Below, in pieces: positions 27,835-36,569 of a stretch of 64,000 nucleotides of DNA. The notes beneath the pieces are model-generated. The model saw nothing but the letters and a program-made list of their open reading frames with translations, was not told where the DNA came from and made no database searches. Location: the NCBI RefSeq assembly GCF_031157315.1, contig NZ_JAVIFU010000022.1, positions 52,675 through 116,674 on the forward strand, given 5' to 3'. Origin of the DNA: Paenibacillus sp. LHD-38. Lineage in GTDB: Bacteria > Bacillota > Bacilli > Paenibacillales > Paenibacillaceae. The first letter of the stretch is position 1. Each line of letters begins with the position of its first letter. The position numbers and the translations under genes are program-made.

Positions 27835-28629
27835 TTAGACGGCTTTTGAGCCTTTTTTATTTCGTACCGCGCTAAAGATTAGCGTACCGCCGAATACAGC
27901 TATGATTAAACCGAAGAAGAATGCATGAGGCACATGCAAGTCGTATGCTCCGCCGATCATTTTCGCTGCAATCAAGATAATGAGAATGAAGGCAGCCTTC
28001 TCGAGCTCTGGGAACTTATCGATAAGCCTGAGGAATACTTGGGCCACGCCGCGCATCATAAGAACGCCGAGAATACCGCCCAGGAACAGAACCCAAACCT
28101 CTTCACTCACGCCAAATGCAGCTAGAACGCTGTCGATACTGAACGCAATGTCCATGATCTCAACGGCAAGCACCGTACGCCAAAAGCCGTAGCCTTTGTT
28201 TTGTACCACTTCTTCTTCTTTTTCGTTCCCCTTCTTACCGATATACGGAAGAAGCGGAATGCCGCCAACCCGGGCAAGCTTGAATTCGAGATGGAACAAA
28301 TTGCTTAACGCAATCCATAATAAGTATAATCCGCCCGCGACTTTAATCCACGTAATCTGAACGAGATAAACACCGACCCCAATCGCCACGAAACGGAATA
28401 CATAAGCACCGATAATCCCGTAGAACAAAGCCCTCTTCTGCTGCTCCTTTGGTAAATGCTTAACCATGACCGCTAGTACCAGCGCGTTATCTGCCGATAG
28501 CAGCCCTTCTAAAAGGACCAAAGTTGCAATAATCCCCCAGTTTGTAGGATTAGTGAATACCGTCAATAAATTGTCCCATTGAAAGAAGCTGCCAAAGTTC
28601 GCTATTACGCTTTGAAAAAAATCAACCAT
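27835..28629 (-). CDS. terC: TerC family integral membrane protein (YceF-like)
   Basis: 264 aa, about seven helices. The acidic membrane motifs of the family are present: LEGLLSADNALVLAVM and VEIMDIAFSIDSVLAAFG. Relatives in B. subtilis (YceF, YkoY) export manganese to metalate secreted enzymes; TerC of plasmids is part of tellurite resistance. It follows the TerA-like gene by 24 nt in the Ter operon, with GGAGG 9 nt before the ATG. Confidence 0.92.
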   Translation of the reverse strand: MVDFFQSVIANFGSFFQWDNLLTVFTNPTNWGIIATLVLLEGLLSADNALVLAVMVKHLPKEQQKRALFYGIIGAYVFRFVAIGVGVYLVQITWIKVAGGLYLLWIALSNLFHLEFKLARVGGIPLLPYIGKKGNEKEEEVVQNKGYGFWRTVLAVEIMDIAFSIDSVLAAFGVSEEVWVLFLGGILGVLMMRGVAQVFLRLIDKFPELEKAAFILIILIAAKMIGGAYDLHVPHAFFFGLIIAVFGGTLIFSAVRNKKGSKAV

Positions 28630-28653
28630 TCTTTACAACCTCCGAATATTGCA

Positions 28654-29928
28654 TTATTTGCTTCCTTGGACCCATCTAAGCCCCCAGTTATAAGCCTCGT
28701 CGAGCTCTCGATGCCCTGAGAAATACTGAACGAGACGCTGAATACTGAAGGTTTGATCGCTCACGTTCTCGATCATCGCGATGGCACACATGCCTTTGCG
28801 ATTGTTGTGCTCGTCCATCCGTACCTCTATATCCGGTCCGCCGGATTGGGAGATGGTGACAACGCCCGCTGCCTCCGCCCAGTTTGTGGCTCCTTCATAG
28901 ATATACGCATAGATGACGACTCTTTTAATCTCTGACACTTTATTGCCGTTTATTCTCAGATTTTCACCTGTCGATATGGAGCCTGTCCGATCGTCGCCGT
29001 CAAGCGAAACGTATGGCGGCCTCGAGAAGTCGCCGAAGCTGTTGCCTAACGCTTGAACAGAGCCCTTCATGCCGTTCTTCAGCTCATACAAGCAGCCTAC
29101 ATCCAGATCGACACCGCCGCTTGATCGTCCAAAAAACCCCTTAGGGGCTTTCTTTTGATTCCAATTCAAATTCACAACGATCTCGCCTAGCGCACCGGCG
29201 CCTTTCTGCAAGTTGATTACATCACCGCGCTTGGTTAATGAAATCTTGCTGAGGCTAATTGGAGCGCTCTTAGGCTCCGTAATGACGGGTTCAGGAGGCT
29301 TTGGCGGAATGATTGGGGCCTTCACCGACGCTGGCGGCGGATTAGGGGCTGGCGCATCAGGCTTCACCTCAATGCCAAAGCTCTTGCAAAGCGCTGCCAG
29401 TCCGCCCGAATAACCTGAACCGATCGCATTGAATTTCCACTCGCCATTATATCTATATAAATCTCCTACGACAATCGCAGTTTCGATAGAGAAGTTTTTT
29501 CCAAGTTCATATCGCAAAATTTCGCGCCCTGTTCCTTCGTAAATGACACGGATATAAGCATCATTCACACTAGAAAAACTTTGTCTCTTTGCTTCCCCAT
29601 CATAAATGGTTAACGTAAAAGAAATACGTTCAATCGCTTGAGGCACATCGTTAATGCGTATCATAACTTGTTCCTGATCGGTTTTCCCGGCTAAGCTTCG
29701 TTTATTGTCACCCGCCATCTCGATCGAACCGCTTGTATCCTTGGGGTTTCCGTAAAAAATCAAATCCTGATCCCCTGCTGCTTTTCCGCCTGCCCGCAAT
29801 AAAAACGCCGAGAAGTCAACGTCTACCCCCGCCGCGCTGCTCCATCCCATGCCAACAAGCAGGTTTTTAAAGGAAGGATTGTTTTTGGTTATATCGGCCT
29901 TCTGACCTTTCATTAGGGAGAGCTCCAT
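28654..29928 (-). CDS. double TerD-domain protein (TerA-like)
   Basis: 424 aa with two TerD domains (about 1-190 and 250-424) joined by a Pro-rich linker (about 192-230). The first has DVDFSAFLL and YRYNGEWKFNAIGSGY; the second has GGVDLDVGCLYEL. The second domain lacks the canonical GDGDDE calcium-site acid run, using SLDGDDRTGSIS instead. Two domains of this size recall TerA. ATG 29928 is chosen because AAAGGCGG lies just upstream; the frame is open to 29976. Confidence 0.85.
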   Translation of the reverse strand: MELSLMKGQKADITKNNPSFKNLLVGMGWSSAAGVDVDFSAFLLRAGGKAAGDQDLIFYGNPKDTSGSIEMAGDNKRSLAGKTDQEQVMIRINDVPQAIERISFTLTIYDGEAKRQSFSSVNDAYIRVIYEGTGREILRYELGKNFSIETAIVVGDLYRYNGEWKFNAIGSGYSGGLAALCKSFGIEVKPDAPAPNPPPASVKAPIIPPKPPEPVITEPKSAPISLSKISLTKRGDVINLQKGAGALGEIVVNLNWNQKKAPKGFFGRSSGGVDLDVGCLYELKNGMKGSVQALGNSFGDFSRPPYVSLDGDDRTGSISTGENLRINGNKVSEIKRVVIYAYIYEGATNWAEAAGVVTISQSGGPDIEVRMDEHNNRKGMCAIAMIENVSDQTFSIQRLVQYFSGHRELDEAYNWGLRWVQGSK

Positions 29929-30001
29929 GCGTTGACCGCCTTTCAGTAATTGTAGAATAGGGTGACAAATCTGCACCCTGCCACCCTAAACTTCATATGG
30001 C

Positions 30002-30580
30002 TTACACGGATAGACCATAATTGCGGCAAAGCGCCGCTAGTCCGCCTGAGAAGCCGGAGCCAACCGCTTGGAACTTCCAATCCGCGCCATGCCGGTAAAG
30101 CTCGCAAAATACGATCGCGGTTTCAACGGAGAAGTCTTCTCCAAGATCGTAACGAAGCACTTCTCTTCCGTTAGTCTCGTCCACTAAGCGAACAAAAGCA
30201 TTCGAAATCTGGCCGAAGTTTTGATGCTTGGTCTCAGCATCATGAATAGTGACGCTAATTCCAATTCGCTCAATGTGAGCAGGAACCTTTGCAAAATCAA
30301 TTTTGATTTTCTCGTCGTCCCCGTCGCCCTCGCCTGTACGGTTATCGCCTGTATGCTCGACTGCGCCGCCATAAGCAATCAATGCGTTATAGAATACAAA
30401 ATCCTTCTCGTCCTTGGCCTTGCCATCCTGGTGCAGAAGAAATGCGCTCGCATCCAGATCAATTTCACCGCCGCCAGTATACTTGTTCGTATCCCAGCCG
30501 AGACCGAGAACAACCTTCGTAAGTCCTGGATTGGTTTTGGTAAGATCAATCCGTTGTCCTTTGGAAAGATTAATGGACAT
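30002..30580 (-). CDS. terD: TerD family stress protein
   Basis: 192 aa, one TerD domain: MSINLSKGQRIDLTKTNPGL, EIDLDASAFLLHQDGK, TGEGDGDDEKIKID (calcium-binding acid cluster) and LYRHGADWKFQAVGSGFSGG. TerD proteins are soluble calcium-binding proteins thought to form complexes beneath the membrane with TerC. The second last of five tandem TerD-family genes. Confidence 0.92.
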   Translation of the reverse strand: MSINLSKGQRIDLTKTNPGLTKVVLGLGWDTNKYTGGGEIDLDASAFLLHQDGKAKDEKDFVFYNALIAYGGAVEHTGDNRTGEGDGDDEKIKIDFAKVPAHIERIGISVTIHDAETKHQNFGQISNAFVRLVDETNGREVLRYDLGEDFSVETAIVFCELYRHGADWKFQAVGSGFSGGLAALCRNYGLSV

Positions 30581-30603
30581 CGTTTATTCCTCCTTGAAAT
30601 GAG

Positions 30604-31182
30604 CTAGGTTTGAACGCCAAAATCCTTACATAGTCCTTCTAGACCGTTTTGATAACCGCTGCCTACGGCGCTGAATTTCCAATCGCTATTATAACGATAA
30701 AGCTCCCCTACCACGACAGCTGTCTCAACCGAGAAATCCTCACCCAAATCGTAGCGGATTAATTCCTCGCCCGTTTCCTCATTTACGACACGAACATAAG
30801 CGTTAGCGACCTGACCGAAGTTCTGGTTTCTTTGCGCGGCGTCGTGAATCGTAATGCAAAAGGCTACCTTCTGAGTATCAGCGGGCACGGCGGATAAATT
30901 AATTTTTATGTTTTCATCGTCGCCAGCGCCTTCTCCGCTTCGATTATCGCCGGAGGAGACGATGGAGCCGTTTGTATTCGATTTATTATTGTAAAAAATA
31001 AAGCCGCTCTCGTTATTTACTTTACCGGATGCATTCAAACAAAAAGCTGTCGCATCCAAATCAAATGTATTGCCGCCGTCGTATTTATTAACGTCCCAGC
31101 CGAGGCCTACGGCAATTTTGGATAAACCGGGATTCGATTTGGTCAGATCGACCTTCTGCCCTTTAGATAAATTTACTGGCAT
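30604..31182 (-). CDS. terD: TerD family stress protein
   Basis: 192 aa, single TerD domain with SGEGAGDDENIKIN acid cluster (EGAGDDE rather than the usual GDGDDE), TFDLDATAFCLNASGK, and LYRYNSDWKFSAVGSGYQNG. Starts 78 nt after the previous TerD gene, past a hairpin that may lower downstream expression. Confidence 0.92.
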   Translation of the reverse strand: MPVNLSKGQKVDLTKSNPGLSKIAVGLGWDVNKYDGGNTFDLDATAFCLNASGKVNNESGFIFYNNKSNTNGSIVSSGDNRSGEGAGDDENIKINLSAVPADTQKVAFCITIHDAAQRNQNFGQVANAYVRVVNEETGEELIRYDLGEDFSVETAVVVGELYRYNSDWKFSAVGSGYQNGLEGLCKDFGVQT

Positions 31183-31217
31183 GAAAATGCCTCCTCGTGG
31201 ACTATGGCTACTTTAAA

Positions 31218-31242
31218 AAAGGGCCGCCGCCGGCGACCCTTT
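31218..31242 (-). terminator. hairpin inside the ter operon (attenuating terminator)
   Basis: On the minus strand AAAGGGTCGC pairs with GCGGCCCTTT (10 bp, one G-U, 5-nt loop) and is followed by TTTAAAG. It lies between two terD genes of the same operon, so it probably gives partial termination and higher levels of the two promoter-proximal TerD proteins. Confidence 0.65.
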
Positions 31243-31260
31243 ACGGGTAGTGAAGTGCAA

Positions 31261-31842
31261 TTAATTAGCAGCTAGGCCGAAGTTGCGGGCAAGACCGCCT
31301 AAGCCGTCTTGGAAGCCGCTGCCGATTGCGCTGAATTTCCATTCGCCAGAATGACGGTAAAGCTCACCGACGATTACAGCTGTTTCTACGGAGAAATCTT
31401 CTCCAAGATCATAACGGATTAGTTCCGTTCCGCTTTGCTCATCTACGATACGAACGAAAGCGTTGGATACTTGTCCAAAGTTTTGGCTGCGCTCTGCTCC
31501 ATCATAGATTGTGATGCAGAATGCGATTTTTTCTGTTTCAGCAGGTACGGCAGAAAGGTCAACGCTTACTTGCTCATCGTCGCCATCGCCTGCGCCTGTA
31601 CGGTTATCGCCTGTATGAACAACCGAACCGTTGCTGTTTTTTGGGTTGTTGTAGAAAATAAAATCAGACTCGGAACCGGCTTTGCCTTGTCCATTCAAGC
31701 AGAAAATGGAAGCGTCAAGGTCAAAGTCTTTCCCGCCGTCATATTTATTAGTATCCCAGCCTAGACCTACAGTGATTTTCGTAAGACCTGGGTTTGTTTT
31801 CGTAAGATCGATTTTTTGACCTTTGGATAAGCTAATCGCCAT
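31261..31842 (-). CDS. terD: TerD family stress protein
   Basis: 193 aa, canonical TerD domain: FDLDASIFCLNGQGK, TGAGDGDDEQVSVD and LYRHSGEWKFSAIGSGFQDG. Closest in the cluster to the paralogue at 30604-31182, consistent with tandem duplication. Starts 27 nt after the first gene of the operon. Confidence 0.93.
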   Translation of the reverse strand: MAISLSKGQKIDLTKTNPGLTKITVGLGWDTNKYDGGKDFDLDASIFCLNGQGKAGSESDFIFYNNPKNSNGSVVHTGDNRTGAGDGDDEQVSVDLSAVPAETEKIAFCITIYDGAERSQNFGQVSNAFVRIVDEQSGTELIRYDLGEDFSVETAVIVGELYRHSGEWKFSAIGSGFQDGLGGLARNFGLAAN

Positions 31843-31869
31843 TTGAAATGCCCTCTTTTCTCAATATAA

Positions 31870-32463
31870 TTATTGGTATTGACGAGCAAGGATATCAACG
31901 TGAGGAGCATGAGTGCCTTCCCCAATTGCACTAAACTTCCATTCACCACTGTGTCTGTAAAGCTCACCTACGACCAAAGCCGTTTTACCCGAATAATTTT
32001 CCGTCAAGTTAAAGCGAATTAACTCTTGATTGTTGGCCGGATTAACGATTCGTATAAACGCGGATTTGATCATGCCAAAATCTTGACGTCTGGATTCACA
32101 TTCATAAATGTTAACCACGCAAAGGATTTTGTGGATATTAGCAGGTACCTGGTCTAGCTGTACGATGATTTGCTCATCGTCGCCGTCGCCGTCACCCGTA
32201 ATGTTGTCGCCCGTATGAACAACTGAACCGTTGCCGTTTTGCTTATTGTAGAAACAAACGAGATTCTTCTCGCCGCCAAGCTTGCCGTTTTCGTCGAGCA
32301 GCAGCGCTGAAGCATCACAGTCCACGTTTGCCGCCTTCTTCATTCCGAAGAAACCGCCTTTAACTTCAGCAGGATCCCAGCCTAAGCCAACGATAACTTT
32401 GCTAAGACCAGCATTGCCCTTCGTTAAATCTATCTTTTGACCTTTTACGAGAGAGATAGCCAT
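31870..32463 (-). CDS. TerD family stress protein (TerZ/YceC-like), first gene of ter operon
   Basis: 197 aa. The TerD domain has a FFGMKKAANVDCDAS insertion after the WDPAE segment, a feature of the TerZ/TerF branch, plus TGDGDGDDEQIIVQ and LYRHSGEWKFSAIGEG. Start ATG follows AAGGGGGTG. An ECF-sigma-like promoter lies about 50 bp upstream, making this the first gene of the unit. Confidence 0.92.
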   Translation of the reverse strand: MAISLVKGQKIDLTKGNAGLSKVIVGLGWDPAEVKGGFFGMKKAANVDCDASALLLDENGKLGGEKNLVCFYNKQNGNGSVVHTGDNITGDGDGDDEQIIVQLDQVPANIHKILCVVNIYECESRRQDFGMIKSAFIRIVNPANNQELIRFNLTENYSGKTALVVGELYRHSGEWKFSAIGEGTHAPHVDILARQYQ

Positions 32464-32862
32464 TGTATTTGCACCCCCTTAATATCGATTTGAAATACTC
32501 TACCCATCAATACGCCTATTCGACATGCAAGTTCCAAAAAAAAAGTGAGGTCATTACATTATTCTACAAAAGCTGAATATTACCTCTTCTTTGCGGCGGC
32601 TCGGCATGGAATAAACGGCATGGCAGTGAACGCTCCGAAGCGGAGCAGCTCTGCATCAATTTTATAACAAACGTCATACCAATTACAAATTCCTACAAAT
32701 AAAGAAACATCATGCTGGCTATTAGACAAGGTTTGTTCCGGAAGCCAAACGGACTTCTAAAAAAACGTCTGATCTGCTTCTTCTTATGCAAAAAAAGACT
32801 GGAAAAATTAGAGCATTAACGAGATAATTATAGGTGTAAATATAATGATGCGAGGTGTTCGA
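32464..32862. other. ter upstream region, otherwise featureless
   Basis: About 400 bases between the ter operon and the small plus-strand ORF. It holds the ECF-like promoter at 32511-32536 and no other feature I can support. Confidence 0.5.
32511..32536 (-). promoter_or_regulatory. ECF-sigma-like promoter of the ter operon
   Basis: On the minus strand TGGAAC (32536-32531), exactly 16 nt, then CGTA (32514-32511). This matches the TGAAAC-N16-CGTA pattern of SigW/SigM-type extracytoplasmic-function sigma factors in all but one position. The homologous yce operon of B. subtilis is controlled by ECF sigma factors and SigB, which supports the assignment. Confidence 0.65.
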
Positions 32863-32961
32863 ATGGAATTTATAAAAAAGAATAAAACCAGTCTCATTTT
32901 TGGTGCCTTGCTCCTCATTAACGGTTTATTCTTATTGTCGCTTGTCCTTTCGAAACGTTAA
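32863..32961 (+). CDS. 32-aa single-helix membrane peptide
   Basis: Encodes M-E-F-I-K-K-N-K, a hydrophobic helix (SLIFGALLLINGLFLLSLVL) and a basic S-K-R end: a complete small membrane protein. GAGGTG lies 6 nt before the ATG. It converges on the response-regulator gene 23 nt away. Too short for family assignment. Confidence 0.5.
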   Translation: MEFIKKNKTSLIFGALLLINGLFLLSLVLSKR

Positions 32962-32983
32962 AAAATCCGACTCCCAACGATGG

Positions 32984-33673
32984 CTATTCCGTTCTCTTAT
33001 ATACTCTCTCCGGCCTTCCAACTGTTCCATAGGAGATATCGGCAACCAATTCGCCCTTGGCCACAAAATACTCCAAGTATCTCCGTGCGGTCGTGCGGCT
33101 GAATCCGGCCTTCTTCCCAAGCTCCTCCGCGGTCAGCACCTCCGGACCACCATGAATGAAAGTGATGATCTTCTCACTCGTTATCTTATCGATCCCTTTA
33201 GGGAGGTAGTTATCCTTGTCCGCTCTATCGCTCATTCCCCACAGCAACTGATCAATTCCCTCCTGATCCACTTGCTTATTCGCTCCACCGAGCAGCTTCA
33301 TTTGGTTATGATACTTTTGATAAGACTTCAGCTTCTCTTGAAAACGTTCAAACACAACCGGTTTGATCATAAAGTCATACACGCCGCCGCGAATGGCCTC
33401 CCGTACCGTATCAAATTCCTTAGCAGCCGTAATGATGATAACATCCGTAAACGGGTTGTTTTTCTGAATATAATGTAGAAGGTCAAGTCCATTCATATCG
33501 GGAAAATATAAATCGAGCAGAACGAGATCCGGGGCCAATATGTCCAAATGCTCGTGCGCCAGCTGCTCATCTGTTGCAATTCCAACCACTTCGAATCCTT
33601 CTATCTTTTCCACAAACCGGCGATTAATCTGCGCAATTCGAAGATCGTCCTCAACAATGACCACTCGTATCAT
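32984..33673 (-). CDS. response regulator, CitB/DcuR/MalR family
   Basis: 229 aa. Receiver domain with acidic pocket VEDD and phospho-acceptor Asp in LVLLDLYFPDMNG, Lys in MIKPV; C-terminal HTH in LGKKAGFSRTTARRYLEYF. Members activate transport and catabolism of citrate, malate or other carboxylates. Its ATG overlaps the kinase stop (ATGA, 33670-33673). The kinase/regulator pair faces away from the tct carboxylate transporter operon, its likely target. Confidence 0.9.
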   Translation of the reverse strand: MIRVVIVEDDLRIAQINRRFVEKIEGFEVVGIATDEQLAHEHLDILAPDLVLLDLYFPDMNGLDLLHYIQKNNPFTDVIIITAAKEFDTVREAIRGGVYDFMIKPVVFERFQEKLKSYQKYHNQMKLLGGANKQVDQEGIDQLLWGMSDRADKDNYLPKGIDKITSEKIITFIHGGPEVLTAEELGKKAGFSRTTARRYLEYFVAKGELVADISYGTVGRPERVYKRTE

Positions 33674-35262
33674 AGCTCTCTCTCCTTTTCTTTTGGAATA
33701 ACAACGGTAAATATGGAGCCGCCCTGTGAACGGGAATGGAAGCTAATATGTCCCCGTAATTGCAGTAAAGCCTGTTTAACAATGGCAAGACCGTAACCCC
33801 GATTAACCTCATGCTTCGTGGAAAAACCCACTTCAAACAAACGATTTGCAGCGTCCTCCGCTATGCCGACCCCATTATCTTCGATGACGATCATTAATTC
33901 ATTACCTGCATCCGTCAAAAAGACCCTTACTGTTTTATTGTCATTGCTTGTGGCAAGCACGGCTTCCAGCGCATTATCGATTAAGTTACCGATGATGGTT
34001 ACGAGATAATTACGGCTTATACCACTCGGAATATCTTTAAACGTACTTTTCGCATCAATTTCTAAGCTCACTTTTAGTTCGTTAGCACGGTTAAACTTAC
34101 CGATTAGTATACCGCCAATAATAGGGTCCGGAATCTCCTGTAGTAGAAAATGAATAAGGTTTTGATGAACATCCGTTTCATGCGTAATGATATCCATCGC
34201 TTCCTGATACGATTCCAGCTGGATGAGCCCGTATATCGTGTACAACTTATTAGAATACTCATGCGTTTGCGAACGCAGCGCTTCGGTGTATCGTTTCACT
34301 TGCGTCAGCTCCTCCGTTAAACGTAGCAGCTCGGATTTGTTGCGAAAGCTGGATACGGCCCCCACCACTTGGTGATGATGATCGAAAATCGGCAGACGAT
34401 TGACCACAACCATACTATCGTTTATGACCATTTCTTGATCGATTTCCGCATTGCCGGATTTGATAACCTCGAGTAAACGAGACTCAGGTATAACGTCCCA
34501 TACATGCTTTCCGGCAATCTCCGTCTTCTCAAGCGGATCGATTAGCTTTAAGGCGGTTTGATTGGCAAGCGTAATTGTTCCCTCTTTATTAACAGCGATG
34601 ATCCCTTCATGAATGGTTTCCAAAATAGCTCTCTTCTCCTGATATAACAAGCCGATTTCCTTAGGCTCGAGACCATGAATGGACCGTTTCACGCCGTTCG
34701 CAATCGCAATCGCTCCTCCGCATCCAACCATAAGCGCTATTGCCGCAAAAAAGATCATCGCATTCCGGTAGGTTGCGGCCGATTTATGAATGTCTTTTAC
34801 TAAAATGCCCACCGAAACAATACCAATGATTTGATTATGATCATCATAGATCGGTGTCTTCCCCCGCAGCGATGGCCCCATCGTACCAACTGCCTCCGAA
34901 ATAATCGATTCGCCGTTTAGCACAGGCCCGTTGTCTCCCCCGACCATTTCTTTCCCTATTCGGTCCGGCAGGGGATGAGCATAACGAATACCTTCCTTGT
35001 TTCCAATGACAATGTACTCGGCATCCGTCTCCAAGCGAATCTTTTCTACGATGGGTTGAATGATTGCTGATGGGTTTTCCTCGTCAAAAGCTTCCTTTAA
35101 AACATCCATTAACGCCACTGTCTTTGCTATTTTAAGTGCAGATGCGCCCACATTCTTCTGCAAAGTGGTTACCAACATGCGCTCAAAGCTAAAGGTTAGC
35201 GCGATAATAATGACGAATAAGAGCGTCCCAATTAACAAAATAAGCCTTGTTTGTAATCGCAT
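33670..35262 (-). CDS. sensor histidine kinase, DcuS/CitA/DctS type
   Basis: 530 aa. Helix 1 (about 6-28), periplasmic-type sensor domain (about 30-165) with GKTPIYDDHNQIIGIVSVG typical of the PDC carboxylate fold, helix 2 (about 170-190), PAS domain (about 210-310), SpoB-like phospho-acceptor helix SQTHEYSNKLYTIYGL, and ATPase with NLIDNALEAV, IEDNGVGIAE and GYGLAIV. Chosen ATG 35262 has AAGGAGG upstream. Senses an external di- or tricarboxylate. Confidence 0.9.
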   Translation of the reverse strand: MRLQTRLILLIGTLLFVIIIALTFSFERMLVTTLQKNVGASALKIAKTVALMDVLKEAFDEENPSAIIQPIVEKIRLETDAEYIVIGNKEGIRYAHPLPDRIGKEMVGGDNGPVLNGESIISEAVGTMGPSLRGKTPIYDDHNQIIGIVSVGILVKDIHKSAATYRNAMIFFAAIALMVGCGGAIAIANGVKRSIHGLEPKEIGLLYQEKRAILETIHEGIIAVNKEGTITLANQTALKLIDPLEKTEIAGKHVWDVIPESRLLEVIKSGNAEIDQEMVINDSMVVVNRLPIFDHHHQVVGAVSSFRNKSELLRLTEELTQVKRYTEALRSQTHEYSNKLYTIYGLIQLESYQEAMDIITHETDVHQNLIHFLLQEIPDPIIGGILIGKFNRANELKVSLEIDAKSTFKDIPSGISRNYLVTIIGNLIDNALEAVLATSNDNKTVRVFLTDAGNELMIVIEDNGVGIAEDAANRLFEVGFSTKHEVNRGYGLAIVKQALLQLRGHISFHSRSQGGSIFTVVIPKEKEREL

Positions 35263-35465
35263 ACAATTACCTCCTTGCCAACGAATATCTGATCCGAAAG
35301 CTGGCATTGCCTTTATTGTATTCTACATATTTCCCTGAACATAGCCCCCTGAATCGATTATGCCCGTAATTTTTATGAACAAAATTAACAATATGATTAG
35401 ATTTCAACTTATGTGGTTATTCTGTTCAACTCATATTAGCGATGCTAGTATGAAGCTACAAGTTA

Positions 35466-35498
35466 AGTAAGCGCTTTCAATAAAGTGCATGCGCTTAC
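35466..35498 (+). promoter_or_regulatory. cre-like site and inverted repeat upstream of tctC
   Basis: AGTAAGCGCTTTCA (35466-35479) fits the CcpA consensus TGWAANCGNTNWCA at all but the first position. The same bases form the left arm of an inverted repeat, GTAAGCGC (35467-35474) with GCGCTTAC (35491-35498), 16 nt apart. Either CcpA control or binding by the divergent response regulator is suggested. Confidence 0.6.
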
Positions 35499-35527
35499 TC
35501 GATGGATACCAAAGGAGGAATAATCGA

Positions 35528-36553
35528 ATGGTACTCAAATCAAATAATTGGAAAACGATAATAGTTGCAGCTTTTGTTGCCGTTAGTCTTACAGCTTGCA
35601 GTGGAACCGCATCGAATGGCGGGGGCTCGGATGCTGCCAATTATCCGGAGAAGCCTATCGTGATCACAGCGCCTTCAGGAGCCGGCGGTGGTTGGGATAA
35701 GACGGCAAGATCACTTACCAAGGTACTCGGCGAAACGAAACTGGTCGATCAGACGATGACGGTCGAAAACAAGCCCGGCGGCGGCGGCACCGTATTTTTG
35801 GCTGAATACGTAGCAAAAGACAAGGATGACCCTTACAAGCTGTTTGTTAGCTCACCGCCTATTCTAATTAATTATCTCAAAAAAGAAGGAAACAGTCCGT
35901 ATGGGTACAAGGATGTCACCCCGCTCGCGCAAATAACGAAGGACTTCGGCGCAATCGCTGTTGCTGCCGATTCCAAATACGATGATCTTCAAGCTCTAAT
36001 TGACAGCATTAAGGCAGATCCTTCGAAGGTTACGCTTGCGGGCGGTTCGGCCCCTGGATCGATGGATCATTTAATTAGCGTTTTACCGGCTTTTAAATCA
36101 GGAGTCGACCCGAAAACGATCAAATATTTGTCCTATGACGGCGGGGGCGAAGCCATTACCGCTTTACTGGGCAATAATGCGGATGCTATCGGAACCGATA
36201 TCTCTTCACTCGGCAGTTATTTGAAATCAGGCAAAATCAAAATTCTTGCAGTGACTTCAAATGAACGGCTTGGCGGCGACTTTAAGGATGTACCTACTTT
36301 AAAAGAGCTTGGCATCGATGCGGAATTCACGATCTGGCGCGGCGTGTTAGGCCCGAAAGGCATGACGGAAGAACAAATCGCGTATTGGGACAAAACATTA
36401 AAAACGCTTTCCGAAGATGAAACCTGGAAAAAAGAGCTGACAGCGAATGATTGGGCGAGCGAATACAAAAACTCAACCGATTTCGCAGCTTTCCTAGCCG
36501 ACCAAGAGATTGTTGTTCAAGAGCTGTTAACGGCGCTCGGCATGCAAAAGTAA
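35528..36553 (+). CDS. tctC: tripartite tricarboxylate transporter substrate-binding lipoprotein
   Basis: 341 aa. Lipoprotein signal peptide with lipobox LTACSG, then the Bug/TctC fold: YPEKPIVITAPSGAGGGWD, VENKPGGGGTVFLAEYVA and AGGSAPGSMDHL. It captures the carboxylate outside the membrane for TctAB. ATG 35528 follows AAAGGAGG; the frame is open from 35489. First gene of tctC-tctB-tctA-malic enzyme. Confidence 0.92.
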   Translation: MVLKSNNWKTIIVAAFVAVSLTACSGTASNGGGSDAANYPEKPIVITAPSGAGGGWDKTARSLTKVLGETKLVDQTMTVENKPGGGGTVFLAEYVAKDKDDPYKLFVSSPPILINYLKKEGNSPYGYKDVTPLAQITKDFGAIAVAADSKYDDLQALIDSIKADPSKVTLAGGSAPGSMDHLISVLPAFKSGVDPKTIKYLSYDGGGEAITALLGNNADAIGTDISSLGSYLKSGKIKILAVTSNERLGGDFKDVPTLKELGIDAEFTIWRGVLGPKGMTEEQIAYWDKTLKTLSEDETWKKELTANDWASEYKNSTDFAAFLADQEIVVQELLTALGMQK

Positions 36554-36569
36554 TCGAATGTTCAAGCGC

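Noticed and set aside
22237..32463. Prophage or integrated element carrying the Ter genes
   Set aside because: No integrase, tRNA junction or phage structural gene flanks the island.
33818..33836. Long antisense frames over the kinase, aldolase and PRTase genes
   Set aside because: They mirror real coding regions and lack start signals.
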